From: Hymenobacter cavernae
Lineage (GTDB): Bacteria > Bacteroidota > Bacteroidia > Cytophagales > Hymenobacteraceae
Assembly (NCBI RefSeq): GCF_014641455.1
Contig: NZ_BMHT01000003.1
Location: 702 to 64,701, forward strand
Length of the DNA: 64,000 nucleotides
Reading direction: 5' to 3'
Made by a program: the position numbers and the translations under genes. Shown here in pieces: positions 27,765 to 36,974 of the stretch. Every line of letters begins with the position of its first letter. The stretch's first letter is position 1. A model generated the notes under the pieces. It was not told the DNA's origin. It did no database searches and was given only the letters and a program-made list of their open reading frames with translations.

Positions 27765-29147
27765 ATGGCTTCCAGTAAAGTGCGCGTGCTGATAGTTGAC
27801 GACGACAGCGATGTGCTGTTTGCAGTCAAAATGCTGCTTAAAACCGAGGTGCAGGAAGTCGTGACGGAGAAGAATCCGGAGAACCTACTAGCGGTGCTGG
27901 GCCGGCAGACGTTCGATGTCATCTTCCTGGATATGAACTTCAAAAGCAACCTAGGTACCGGCAACGAAGGCCTGTATTGGCTCGGCCGCATCCTGGAGCG
28001 CGACAAGGAGGCCACCGTAATTATGATCACGGCCCACGGCGAAATCAGCACGGCCGTGCGGTCGTTGAAGGCCGGCGCCACCGACTTCATTGTGAAGCCG
28101 TGGCATAACGAGAAATTCCTGGAAACCCTAGCTTCCGCCCTGCAACAGAAAACCCGTAAAAGCGGCCCCACCAGCAGTCAGCCAAAACGCTCCGCTTCCT
28201 TCGCCGCCGAGGCCATCCTGGGCAACTCGGAGCCCATGCAGGAGCTATTTCACAAACTAGAAAAGGTGGCGCCGACCGAAGCCAATGTGCTCTTGCTGGG
28301 CGAAAACGGCACGGGCAAAGAGCTAGTAGCGAAGGCGTTGCACCAACGGTCGTTTCGGGCGAGCAAGCCGTTTATCACCGCCGACTTAGCGGCCATGAGC
28401 GAAGGCATTTTTGAAAGTGAGCTTTTCGGTCACAAGAAAGGCTCGTTCACCGATGCCAAGGACGACCGGGTAGGGCGCTTCGAAGCCGCTTCCACGGGCA
28501 CACTGTTTCTGGACGAAATCGGCAATATCTCCCTCCCCCAGCAGGCCAAACTGCTGACGGCCTTGCAAAACCGGCAGGTGATTCCGCTGGGCAGCAACGT
28601 GCCGGTACCCGTTGACATCCGGCTCATCTCAGCCACCAATGCGCCGCTTTACGAGCTAGCCGCCAAGAACCAGTTTCGCAAAGACCTGATTTACCGCATC
28701 AATACGGTCGAAATTACCCTCCCACCGCTCCGCGAACGGGGCGACGATGTGCTGCTGCTAGCCAGGCATTTCGCAGCCCTGTACGCGGCCCGCAACCACA
28801 AGCCCACGCCCGAGTTTGAGCCGACGACGTTCAAAAAGCTCAAGCAGCACAGCTGGCCGGGCAATATTCGGGAGCTACAGCACGCCGTGGAGCGAGCCAT
28901 CATCCTGGCCGAGGGCAACGTGCTGCGTCCCCAGGATTTCAGCTTTTCGGCCATGGAAATGCCGTTGCCAGCTCCTGGGCTAGCTTTACCCAGCTACCCC
29001 GAAGGCCCTTTGCAGCTGCAAGAGGTGGAAAAGAACACGATCCTGCGCGTGATTGAGCGCCACAACGGCAACATCACCAAAGCCGCCAAAGAGCTAGGTA
29101 TTACGCGCACCGCTCTCTACCGTCGCCTCGAAAAACATGACCTTTAA
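27765..29147 (+). CDS. Sigma-54-dependent NtrC-family response regulator
   Basis: 460 residues from the ATG at 27765 (MASSKVRVLIVDDD); a longer frame to 27690 adds no conserved sequence. Receiver domain with D11-D13 and phospho-acceptor D56 (FLDMNF), AAA+ domain with Walker A GENGTGKE (179-186) and Walker B GTLFLDEIG, and a C-terminal Fis-type helix-turn-helix (NITKAAKELGITRTALYRRL). The sigma-54 contact loop reads GSFTDA (226-231) instead of GAFTGA, a variant frequent in Bacteroidota. It overlaps the kinase gene by 11 bp. The likely target is the divergent MacAB-like efflux operon, through the tandem repeat at 27578. Confidence 0.93.
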   Translation: MASSKVRVLIVDDDSDVLFAVKMLLKTEVQEVVTEKNPENLLAVLGRQTFDVIFLDMNFKSNLGTGNEGLYWLGRILERDKEATVIMITAHGEISTAVRSLKAGATDFIVKPWHNEKFLETLASALQQKTRKSGPTSSQPKRSASFAAEAILGNSEPMQELFHKLEKVAPTEANVLLLGENGTGKELVAKALHQRSFRASKPFITADLAAMSEGIFESELFGHKKGSFTDAKDDRVGRFEAASTGTLFLDEIGNISLPQQAKLLTALQNRQVIPLGSNVPVPVDIRLISATNAPLYELAAKNQFRKDLIYRINTVEITLPPLRERGDDVLLLARHFAALYAARNHKPTPEFEPTTFKKLKQHSWPGNIRELQHAVERAIILAEGNVLRPQDFSFSAMEMPLPAPGLALPSYPEGPLQLQEVEKNTILRVIERHNGNITKAAKELGITRTALYRRLEKHDL

Positions 29148-30489
29148 ACGGCTCGAAATCGGCATTTTCTTCCGACTGCTGGGGCTGTTTGCGCTGCTGT
29201 ACGGGGCGGTTTACTACGCGCACAAGGCCATGTATGCGCCCGTGCTGTTCGCGGGCTTCCTGATCGTGGTGCTGGTGTTGGAGCTAGCCCGCTACGTCAC
29301 GCGCAGCAACAAAGAGCTAGCTAGCTTTATTCTGGCCGTGAAATACCGCGACTTTTCGCAGCACTTCAACGAAGCGCACACCAATCCTTCCCTGAAGCAA
29401 CTACACGCCGCTTTCAACCAGATCAACAGCACGTTCCGGCAGCTGAGCGCGGAAAAGGAAGCGCAGTTTACGTACCTGCAAACGGTGCTGGAGCTAATTG
29501 ACACCGGCATCCTTTCCTACGACGCGGAGGGCCAAGTAGAATGGGTCAATGAGGCCTTTAAGCAAACCTTGGAGTTGCCTTGCCTGCATAGTATCCAGGC
29601 GTTGCAGAAGCGCCACGAGGTGCTCTATGATGCCATTATGCAGCTGGAACCCGGTGCTTCTTCGGTGGTAAAACTAACCGTGGGTAAGCGGACGATGCAG
29701 CTGTTGTTGTCGGCAACGTCGTTCAGGCTGCACAATCGCAGCTTCACGCTCATTGCCTTCAAGAATGTGAGCCATGCCCTCGATGAAACTGAGACGGAGG
29801 CCTGGCAGAAGCTGCTGCGCGTGATGACGCACGAAATCATGAACTCGGTGGCGCCTATTGCCTCGCTGGCCGACACGCTGCGCCGCCACGTGCGCCTGGA
29901 AAAGGAAAAAGCCACCGAGCCGCTTTTTCATGACTCCGATTTGCTCGACGATGTGGAAGAAGGAATCAGCATTATCCAGCACCGCAGCGAAGGACTGCTG
30001 AATTTTGCCCAGGTCTACCGCAACTTCAGCAAGATCACCACGCCGCTACGGACTACTATTTATGTGCAGGAGCTTTTCAACAGCATCCGAACACTACTGA
30101 TGAACCAGTTGGCAAAGCAGAACATTGAGTTACTTCTCTCTATTCAACCCTCCGATTTGCTCCTGCAAGCGGATAGCCGGCTGATGGAGCAAGTGCTTAT
30201 CAACCTGGTGCTCAATGCGGCACACGCCGTGGAAGGCCGGCCTCATCCGCAGATTCAGTTGGTAGCCAAAGTAAACGAGAAGGAGCGGGTCGTGCTCGAA
30301 GTAATAGACAACGGCACGGGCATTCCGGCCGACTTACTGGATAGCATCTTCATTCCCTTTTTTACCACGCACAAAAATGGCTCTGGCATCGGCTTAAGCC
30401 TGGCCAAGCAGATTATGCATCTGCACAAAGGCAGCATTCAGGTGCAGTCGGTGGAGGGAACGGGCAGCGTGTTTCGACTGGAGTTTTGA
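29137..30489 (+). CDS. NtrB/NtrY-like sensor histidine kinase
   Basis: 450 residues. Two N-terminal membrane helices (about 10-27 and 33-52) with almost no periplasmic loop, a HAMP/linker, a PAS-like domain (about 110-215), then the H-box VMTHEIMNSVAPI with H232, N-box INLVLNAAHAVEG, and glycine boxes DNGTGIP and GSGIGLSLAKQIM. The missing external domain suggests sensing in or at the membrane. It is co-transcribed with the sigma-54 activator (11-bp overlap) and should phosphorylate its D56. Confidence 0.92.
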   Translation: MTFKRLEIGIFFRLLGLFALLYGAVYYAHKAMYAPVLFAGFLIVVLVLELARYVTRSNKELASFILAVKYRDFSQHFNEAHTNPSLKQLHAAFNQINSTFRQLSAEKEAQFTYLQTVLELIDTGILSYDAEGQVEWVNEAFKQTLELPCLHSIQALQKRHEVLYDAIMQLEPGASSVVKLTVGKRTMQLLLSATSFRLHNRSFTLIAFKNVSHALDETETEAWQKLLRVMTHEIMNSVAPIASLADTLRRHVRLEKEKATEPLFHDSDLLDDVEEGISIIQHRSEGLLNFAQVYRNFSKITTPLRTTIYVQELFNSIRTLLMNQLAKQNIELLLSIQPSDLLLQADSRLMEQVLINLVLNAAHAVEGRPHPQIQLVAKVNEKERVVLEVIDNGTGIPADLLDSIFIPFFTTHKNGSGIGLSLAKQIMHLHKGSIQVQSVEGTGSVFRLEF

Positions 30490-30537
30490 GTATCTGGCCT
30501 GAAGGTGCTCCGGCTGGCTCCGCGGAGAGGTCTATTC

Positions 30538-30557
30538 AAGCAAACCTAGGTTTGCTT
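30538..30557. terminator. Perfect 20-bp palindrome centred on ACCTAGGT at a convergent junction
   Basis: AAGCAAACCTAGGTTTGCTT is self-complementary with no spacer. It lies between the convergent kinase gene and the DUF3526 permease gene and overlaps the permease stop codon. It could act as a bidirectional terminator or protein site. Confidence 0.5.
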
Positions 30558-31938
30558 AGCGCGGATTAATGGGCCGCGCCCGAAACAGCAGCAGGCCAGC
30601 CGCATATACCACGCCGAGGCTCACCAGCAGCTTGCCCAAGCCCCTGATGGTCGTACTGATTTCGGAGCTGCTCGTGAAGGTGTGCGTTGGCTCCTTAGCG
30701 TAGTCGGCGTGAGTGAAGGCCACTTGGCGGAAGAGGTAGGGGTAGTAAAATGCCCGTAGTGTATCGTGGTAGCGGGTGGCACTTCGCTGAAAAGCTAGGT
30801 GCGTAGGCAAATCGGTGCCAGCCAGGGCATTGAGGCTGGTCTGGGCATTGATGGCGGGCGAGAGCCAGTTGAGGCGATTCACCAGCTCGTAGCGCTGGCG
30901 CAGCCCGTCGGTATACGCAACTGCCAGCGGCTGCACCGATTGGTCACCTAGGTGCTGAAAAGCGTAGTACCAGCGCCACACAAAATGCTCCTTGATGGTA
31001 GTGGTGTCGCGCCACTGCGGGTAGAGGGCGAAAAAGCGGTTCATGGTTTCCGTTTTGGGCTTGTCCCAGCCGCCGTGAATTTCTTCGCGCTGTTTCACCG
31101 TCAGCTCAATTCCTTGCGGTACGGGCCGGGCGGCACTCACGTACACGTTCAGCAAGCCCGGCACCAGCACCACCAGCACCAGCCACAAACCTACTAAGGC
31201 CACCGCGTTGAAGGCCGAGTTGCGCTGCAAGCCCGTGACGAGAAAGGCCAGCCCAAACCAGAACAAACAGTAGAGCATTACCAGCGCCAGCCACAGCCCC
31301 ACGCGGCCATCCAGAGGCACACGCGCCCACAGCATCGCCACCCCCGACAGCACCAGTGCCAGCCCGAGCACCAGCGCCAACCGAAACGCCAGCTTGGCCC
31401 CGACCACCAGCGCCGCACTCACCGGCTGGGCCAGCAGCAGCGGCAGAATGCCTTGTTCCTTTTCGCTGGATAGCAAGTTGAAGCTCAAGGCAATAATCAG
31501 CAGCGGGAACAAATACACCAGCACAAAAGCCAGGTCGAAGTTGCCGCTGAGCACCTTGGCTGGATTCACGTTTTCGGAGGCGTAGAGCTGGCCTTGTAGG
31601 CCGAGCAAGCGCAGCTTCACGTAGTATGGGTTCACGTCGCGCTGGCCCAGCGAGAGGCTCGCCCAGGGCGTCGGGTGGTGCACGGCGAAGGTGGTGTGAT
31701 AGTAGCCGATTTCACCGGCATCGGCAGGCTCTGGAAACTTGGTTTTCAGCTCCTCCACATTGTGGTGGGCCAGCGCGGGCAGCTCGGCCAGGTGCTGGCG
31801 TTGGCGCCCGATTTCGGTAGTGCCGTAGTAGATGCCGTACAGCCCTACCAGCAGCACGAGACTCGTCAGTAGAACAAGGCCGCGGGCGGCTTTAAAATGC
31901 CGCCATTCGGCGGTAAACAGAATCCAGAATACTCTCAT
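30556..31938 (-). CDS. ABC-2 permease with DUF3526 domain
   Basis: 460 residues from the ATG at 31938 (MRVFWILFTAEWRHFKAARG), a start that aligns with the N-terminus of the paralogue encoded just upstream; an in-frame ATG at 31965 lies inside that gene. First helix at about 20-40, a large extracytoplasmic loop (about 40-140), a block of five or six helices with the motif LLSSEKEQGILPLLLAQPVS, the DUF3526 periplasmic part (about 270-420) and a final helix. Partner of the upstream ATPase. Such permeases often accompany TonB-dependent receptors in Bacteroidota; metal or metallophore movement is inferred. Confidence 0.88.
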   Translation of the reverse strand: MRVFWILFTAEWRHFKAARGLVLLTSLVLLVGLYGIYYGTTEIGRQRQHLAELPALAHHNVEELKTKFPEPADAGEIGYYHTTFAVHHPTPWASLSLGQRDVNPYYVKLRLLGLQGQLYASENVNPAKVLSGNFDLAFVLVYLFPLLIIALSFNLLSSEKEQGILPLLLAQPVSAALVVGAKLAFRLALVLGLALVLSGVAMLWARVPLDGRVGLWLALVMLYCLFWFGLAFLVTGLQRNSAFNAVALVGLWLVLVVLVPGLLNVYVSAARPVPQGIELTVKQREEIHGGWDKPKTETMNRFFALYPQWRDTTTIKEHFVWRWYYAFQHLGDQSVQPLAVAYTDGLRQRYELVNRLNWLSPAINAQTSLNALAGTDLPTHLAFQRSATRYHDTLRAFYYPYLFRQVAFTHADYAKEPTHTFTSSSEISTTIRGLGKLLVSLGVVYAAGLLLFRARPINPR

Positions 31939-31942
31939 TAAG

Positions 31943-33361
31943 CTAGGCAATAGGCGTTTTGTCAATCACTTTCAGTCCCAGCCAGCTCAGCCCCACGGCC
32001 CACAGCAGCAGCGCCAGCGCGGGCACCAGCAGGTAGCCGAGCGCCCAACTAAGCGGCGGCGCGTGGTAGGCGAAGGTAGGGATGGCCCGCCAGGTAGCGG
32101 CGTCGAGTTTGCGCTCCTTGTCGCCGTAGCCCATGCTGGCCTGCAACGCGTTCAGGCGCTGCACGAGTTGGTAGCGGTAGTCCTCAGCGGCTTGCTGAAA
32201 GTGCACATAATGAGCGAAGTCGGAGCCGGCTAGCCCTATCGAAAGCGGCCGAATGGCTTGGTAAGGGTTCAGCAAGCCGGCCCAGGTCGAAAGGGCGTTT
32301 TGGCGCTCGTAGGTGCGGGTGAGGTCGGCAAAATGCTGCTGGTAGACCTGGCTGGTGTAGGCTTCACTCTCGGCCATTACCAGGCCGCCCACGCTCACCG
32401 GCAGTTCCTTTTCGGACGTTACGCCGTACTTTTTAAGCAGGTTTTCCTTCAGCAGAGCCGTGCGCTTATCCTGCGGGTCGTGGCCGTTGATGCCTTTTTG
32501 TGCTTCCTCGTGCACGGCGGCATCCATTTGCGCTTTGGTGATGGTGGGGAAAAGGTTGGCACCTAGGTTGGCCGTGGCTTTGGGAAGGATGATGCAGCCG
32601 AGCATCCAGCAGCCGAGCAGCGTCACGAGGGCCGTGCGCGCGTGTTGCTGCCATGCCGACACCACCACCGAGCCCACGATAAACAGGAAGAAATACACCA
32701 CGTAGCTCGCCCCGAACAAGGCCAGGCGCACCCACAAATCAGGGTTATTGCCGAACTCCTCCTCTCCAAACAGCAGCCACGCCGCCAGCGCCAGCGCTGG
32801 CCCGACCACCAGCGCCACCGCCCGCCCATAGCCCACGATTTTGCCCCAGGCTACCTGCCGCAGCGACACGCCCTGGCTCAGCAATAGCTTCAAAGTGCCG
32901 GTTTCGCGCTCCTCGGTGAAAGCGCTGAAACACAGAAAAATAATCAGCAGCGGCACTAGCAATTGCAACACAAAGGCCACGGTCAGCTCCCCGAACCGGA
33001 TGAGCGAGCCCGACTGCTGCGCCTGACTGAAATTAACGCTGTTCTGCTGGTGCGCCTCCAAAAACACCGACGCGCCGGTAAACGAATCCAGCCCCGCGTC
33101 GAGGAAGCTCAAGCCCGATTTGGGCCGAAACGCAAACGAGCCATAGTGCGCCACTCGGTGCGGATGGCGGTTGGGCTGGTGATGAAACTGGTCATTAACG
33201 GTTTGCTGCGCCACTGTGCGCTCCCGTTGCAAGGTGCGGTAGCTGGCGCGACCGACCAGCGTGGCAGCCAGCAACAGCCCAAGCACCAGCACGCTCAGCA
33301 CCACGAAGCGTCGGTCGCGCAGGGTGCTCACAAACTCTTTTTGGGCAATGCTCTGTATCAT
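31943..33361 (-). CDS. ABC-2 permease with DUF3526 domain, paralogue
   Basis: 472 residues with the same architecture as its downstream neighbour: N-terminal helix (about 20-38), extracytoplasmic loop, the conserved FTEERETGTLKLLLSQGVS segment before the helical block, a DUF3526 region and a last helix (LGYLLVPALALLLWAVGLSW). It lies 3 bp from the ATPase gene and 4 bp from the next permease. The two permeases probably form a heterodimer served by one ATPase. The substrate cannot be read from the sequence. Confidence 0.88.
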   Translation of the reverse strand: MIQSIAQKEFVSTLRDRRFVVLSVLVLGLLLAATLVGRASYRTLQRERTVAQQTVNDQFHHQPNRHPHRVAHYGSFAFRPKSGLSFLDAGLDSFTGASVFLEAHQQNSVNFSQAQQSGSLIRFGELTVAFVLQLLVPLLIIFLCFSAFTEERETGTLKLLLSQGVSLRQVAWGKIVGYGRAVALVVGPALALAAWLLFGEEEFGNNPDLWVRLALFGASYVVYFFLFIVGSVVVSAWQQHARTALVTLLGCWMLGCIILPKATANLGANLFPTITKAQMDAAVHEEAQKGINGHDPQDKRTALLKENLLKKYGVTSEKELPVSVGGLVMAESEAYTSQVYQQHFADLTRTYERQNALSTWAGLLNPYQAIRPLSIGLAGSDFAHYVHFQQAAEDYRYQLVQRLNALQASMGYGDKERKLDAATWRAIPTFAYHAPPLSWALGYLLVPALALLLWAVGLSWLGLKVIDKTPIA

Positions 33362-33364
33362 CGG

Positions 33365-34072
33365 CTAGTGCATGTAGTGAAGGTAGAGCTGCTCCAACTC
33401 GTTGGCATTCAGCAGAGCAGTCGGGCGCACATCCACCAGCTCGCCCTCGCGCATAATGCCCACGCGGGTACCTACTTCCTTGGCCCGGAAAATATCGTGG
33501 GTGGCCATGAACACGGCCGTGCCCTGCTGGCTGAGCTGGCGCAGTAGCTCCGAAAACTCGTTGCTGGCTTTGGGGTCGAGGCCAGAAGTGGGCTCGTCGA
33601 GCAGCAGCACCTTGGCGTGCTTGGCTACGGCAATGGCAATGCCCACTTTCTGGCGCATGCCTTTGGAGTAGGTGCCCACGCGTCGCTGCACGGCCTCGAC
33701 TGGCAGTCCGGCCTGGGCTAGGTAGGCGAGCAGCTCGCTTTCCTTGTACTTGAAGCCTGCCAGACTACTAAACAAAGCTAGGTTCTCCAGCCCCGTCAGG
33801 TGTGGGTACAGCATCACATTCTCCGGGATGTAGGCTAGGTATTGCTTGATCCTGAGTGCGTTGCTGGCTACTTCCAGCCCGTTGATGTACGCCGCGCCCG
33901 CCGTGGGCTGCACAAAACCCAGGAACAGGTTGATGGTCGTTGACTTGCCCGCGCCATTCTGGCCCAGCAGGCAAAATACTTCGCCGGCTTCAATCTGCAA
34001 ATTCAGTCCTTGCAGCGCCAGCTTATCCGGGTACTGCTTGCGCAAGTCTTTGGCTTCTAGAATGTAAGTCAT
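33365..34072 (-). CDS. ABC transporter ATP-binding protein (NosF/CcmA-like)
   Basis: 235 residues. Walker A GQNGAGKST at 37-45, Walker B VLLLDEPTSGLDP and switch histidine MATHDIF are intact; the signature reads YSKGMRQKVG, the variant typical of ABC-2 ATPases of the NosF/CcmA type. It is translated just before the two DUF3526 permease genes (3-bp gap) and 66 bp after the TonB receptor gene, so all four are probably one transcription unit. Confidence 0.92.
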   Translation of the reverse strand: MTYILEAKDLRKQYPDKLALQGLNLQIEAGEVFCLLGQNGAGKSTTINLFLGFVQPTAGAAYINGLEVASNALRIKQYLAYIPENVMLYPHLTGLENLALFSSLAGFKYKESELLAYLAQAGLPVEAVQRRVGTYSKGMRQKVGIAIAVAKHAKVLLLDEPTSGLDPKASNEFSELLRQLSQQGTAVFMATHDIFRAKEVGTRVGIMREGELVDVRPTALLNANELEQLYLHYMH

Positions 34073-34138
34073 TAACAGTTTTTGGTTGATTATCTTTCCC
34101 AGCGCTAGTCGATACCTGGCTCCGACCTAGCTTTTCTG

Positions 34139-36604
34139 CTAAAAAGAATACCCCAGCGTGACCATGAAATTGCGCGGGGCGCCGGGGCTGGCCCGGAAGT
34201 AGTCGTAGCCGCCCACGAAGTAGTACGTGTCGAAGAGGTTGTTGACGTTGACGTGGAAGTTGAAGCGGTTGACGGTGTAGAACAGCGCCACGTCAGCCAC
34301 GGCGTACCCGGGCCAGTAGGCCCATTCGGCAGGTCCTCCTTCGAGGGGCTCCACCTGGTTTTCGAAACGGCGGCGCGTCACGAAGTTGCCGCCCACAGCT
34401 AGGCCTAGGCCACGCAGCGCGGGCGCGAGAAACGTGTATTTGGTCCATAAGCCACCCGAATTTTGGGGGGCGTTGGCGAGAGGTTGCCCTTGTTCGGCAG
34501 CTAGGTCAGCTTTCGTCACCTCGGTGTGGTTGAAGGCGTAGTTGGCGTTCAGGCTGAAATTGGGCAGGATGTTACCCGTCAGCTCAACCTCCACCCCACG
34601 CGAGCGGGCTTGGTTCTGGCGGTAGATGGCGGCGCCAGCGGCCGTGAGCGAGCCGGTATTCACGAGCTGGTTGCGGCGCTCAATCTGGTAGGCAGCCACG
34701 GTAGCAAACAGGGCTTTATCGAAGAACTCGCCTTTCAGGCCGGTTTCGAGCTGGTAGCTGGTTTCGGGACTGAACGCCTCGCTGCGCCCATAGCGCTCCG
34801 GAAAGCGAATGAGCTCGGGCCGGAGCGGCCGGAAGCCCGCGCTGTAGCTGGCAAAGTAGTTCAGGTTTTCGCGCAGGGCATAGGTGAGGCCCGCCCTAGG
34901 TAGGAACTTGGTTTGCTGAATGTTAGTCGAGCCGTCGCCGTAGTCGCGCTCGTCGGCAAACAGTTCGTAGCGTGCCCCCAGCAGCAAGCCCAGGCGGGGC
35001 GTCACCTCGATTTGGTCTTGCGCATAAAGGCCAGTGGTGTGATAAATCGAGTTGATGTAGTCGATAAAGAACGCCGGGGTCGGACGGCGGATGTAGGTGC
35101 TCGGGTCGCGGATTTCGTAGCTCGGGCTGTTAAGGTCGAACTGCAGCGGCACTACGCGCTGGCTCACCACGCCATTGGCTACGCTGGTCGCTAGCCGTTG
35201 CCGCGACTCGAACATGGCGCTTTCCTTGTCGGTATTGAAGCGGATGTAGTCGGCTCCCACCACCACTTTGTGCGCCAGCGAACCAGTGTTGCGGTTCAGC
35301 ACCAAGTAGGCCGACAAGTTCTTGGTGTACTCCTCGGCGCGGCGGTCGAAGTAGCGTAAATTCATCACCGAATTGCGCGGCTTGCTAGCGTCCGAGTTGT
35401 CGTAGCTATTCAGCGTGCGGTGCTCGCTCAGATTCTCGTTATAAGTGAAGTCGAGGTAAGAGGCGTTGAACGACAGCCAATCCGTGAATTTGTGGTTGAG
35501 CGAGGCGTTCAGGTAGTAGGTGGTCGTGCGGAAGTAATCGCTGGGCTGGCTCAGGGTGAAGGAGCGCGGCACAGCGTAGAGGTCGTTGCTCTTAATGGGC
35601 AGGCCGCGGTCGAGGTAGCCGTCGTTGTGGGTGTACACCAGCTCGGCGTTGAGCGTCGTTTTGTCGGAAACCAGGAACGTAACGGTAGGAGCTAGCATCA
35701 GCGACTTCGTGTCGTTCACGTCGCGGAAGGTGTTGGTTTTCTCGTAACCTGCGTTGAAGCGATAGAGCACGTTTTTCTGCTCGTTCAGCGGGCCGGTGAA
35801 GTCGGCCGTGGCGCGGGTCGTGTTGAAGCTGCCTGTGGAGAAAGTCAGGGCCTTGCGGGCCACATCGAGCGGCTTTTTGGTCACCATATTGATGGTGCCA
35901 CCGGGGTTAATGTCGCCGAACAGGGCCGCGCCGGGGCCTTTCAATACCTCTACCCGTTCCAGATTCACGGTGAGGGGTGCCTGCGTAAACGCGTTGCCGT
36001 AGCTGAAGCCCGAGCGCAACCCATTGAGCAGCCGAAAGCCACTTTCGTAGCCGTTGCGGAAGCCGCGAATCGTGAAGTCGTCGTAGTGCGAGTACTGCGC
36101 CACGCCGGCCACGTTCTTCACCGTTTCGGTGAGGCGGTACGCCTGACGGTCCTCTATCAACTCCTTGGTCACCGTCGAAACAGACTGCGGCACGTTGATG
36201 AGCGCGGTGGCCGTGCGGGTCCCCACGAAGCTGTAGTCGCTCTTGTAAGTGGTTTCCTTGCGACCCAACACCTCCACTTCCTGGAGGGCGTTAGAGCTAG
36301 GTTGCAGCGTGAAATTTACCGTCACATTGGGGTCGTCGGCACTCAGCACCACCGTGCGGCGCTGCTCCTGGTGGCCTAGACTGCGGGTAATCAGCGTGTA
36401 CTCGGCCAGGGGCAGCTGATCGAGCGAGAAGCGGCCATCGGCGCTGGTAAGCGTGGAAAAGCGCCCGGTGCTTTCCACCACGGTAATACGTTCCAGTCCC
36501 TGACCGCTCGGTCCCACAACGCGGCCAGCAAGGTGACCTAATGGGGTTTGGCCAACAGTCAGCAATGGCCATAGTAATCCTATAAAGAGAAGAAGTCGTC
36601 GCAT
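34139..36604 (-). CDS. TonB-dependent siderophore-type outer membrane receptor
   Basis: 821 residues. Signal peptide (about 1-18, ending TVGQ), a carboxypeptidase-like regulatory domain (about 22-105), plug domain (about 115-250, with VPQSVSTVTKELIEDRQ, DDFTIRGF, VLKGPGAALFGDINPGGTIN) and a 22-strand barrel ending in MVTLGYSF with a C-terminal aromatic. The plug signatures are those of FhuA/FpvA-like siderophore receptors, not SusC. It should take up a ferric siderophore or other metal chelate. It starts the operon with the ABC ATPase and DUF3526 permeases. No Fur box was recognised upstream. Confidence 0.92.
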   Translation of the reverse strand: MRRLLLFIGLLWPLLTVGQTPLGHLAGRVVGPSGQGLERITVVESTGRFSTLTSADGRFSLDQLPLAEYTLITRSLGHQEQRRTVVLSADDPNVTVNFTLQPSSNALQEVEVLGRKETTYKSDYSFVGTRTATALINVPQSVSTVTKELIEDRQAYRLTETVKNVAGVAQYSHYDDFTIRGFRNGYESGFRLLNGLRSGFSYGNAFTQAPLTVNLERVEVLKGPGAALFGDINPGGTINMVTKKPLDVARKALTFSTGSFNTTRATADFTGPLNEQKNVLYRFNAGYEKTNTFRDVNDTKSLMLAPTVTFLVSDKTTLNAELVYTHNDGYLDRGLPIKSNDLYAVPRSFTLSQPSDYFRTTTYYLNASLNHKFTDWLSFNASYLDFTYNENLSEHRTLNSYDNSDASKPRNSVMNLRYFDRRAEEYTKNLSAYLVLNRNTGSLAHKVVVGADYIRFNTDKESAMFESRQRLATSVANGVVSQRVVPLQFDLNSPSYEIRDPSTYIRRPTPAFFIDYINSIYHTTGLYAQDQIEVTPRLGLLLGARYELFADERDYGDGSTNIQQTKFLPRAGLTYALRENLNYFASYSAGFRPLRPELIRFPERYGRSEAFSPETSYQLETGLKGEFFDKALFATVAAYQIERRNQLVNTGSLTAAGAAIYRQNQARSRGVEVELTGNILPNFSLNANYAFNHTEVTKADLAAEQGQPLANAPQNSGGLWTKYTFLAPALRGLGLAVGGNFVTRRRFENQVEPLEGGPAEWAYWPGYAVADVALFYTVNRFNFHVNVNNLFDTYYFVGGYDYFRASPGAPRNFMVTLGYSF

Positions 36605-36974
36605 GAAGATAAGGGGAGACCCAGCCGTAGGCGCCGCGCGGCTACGGGGGTGAAGTCGACAAAAAGGAGAGGATAGCCCGCACCCGGCCTACTGCATAAG
36701 CATAGTAGGACAACAGAGCGGTGCAGTTGAAAATCAGTCGTTTGAAAAGTTAGACTGAGCTGGCTAAGAGGATGCCGCGCATCTAGACAAGCCGCTAAGG
36801 CATGCGAAATAAGGCTGGCTTACGAGCAGCACTTTCACTCCCTGAAGTGAGGAAGTCGGAGATTAAATAGGCGTCAGAAGCGAGACGCTTGGGCTGCGTG
36901 CGATGCGCACAGCCATCCTAGGTGCACCAGCACCGCGGGACAGCTGTAAGGCTAATATAATGTGTAGCCCGGAT
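36605..36974. other. Leader region of the TonB receptor operon
   Basis: 370 bp without a convincing gene. I looked for a cobalamin riboswitch core and a Fur-like 19-bp repeat and saw neither. It contains a TCCTAGGT word at about 36916 and a short GTGCG/CGCAC hairpin near 36900. Confidence 0.45.

Noticed and set aside
36605..36974. Cobalamin riboswitch or Fur box upstream of the TonB receptor
   Set aside because: No conserved riboswitch core and no Fur-like inverted repeat could be found by reading both strands.
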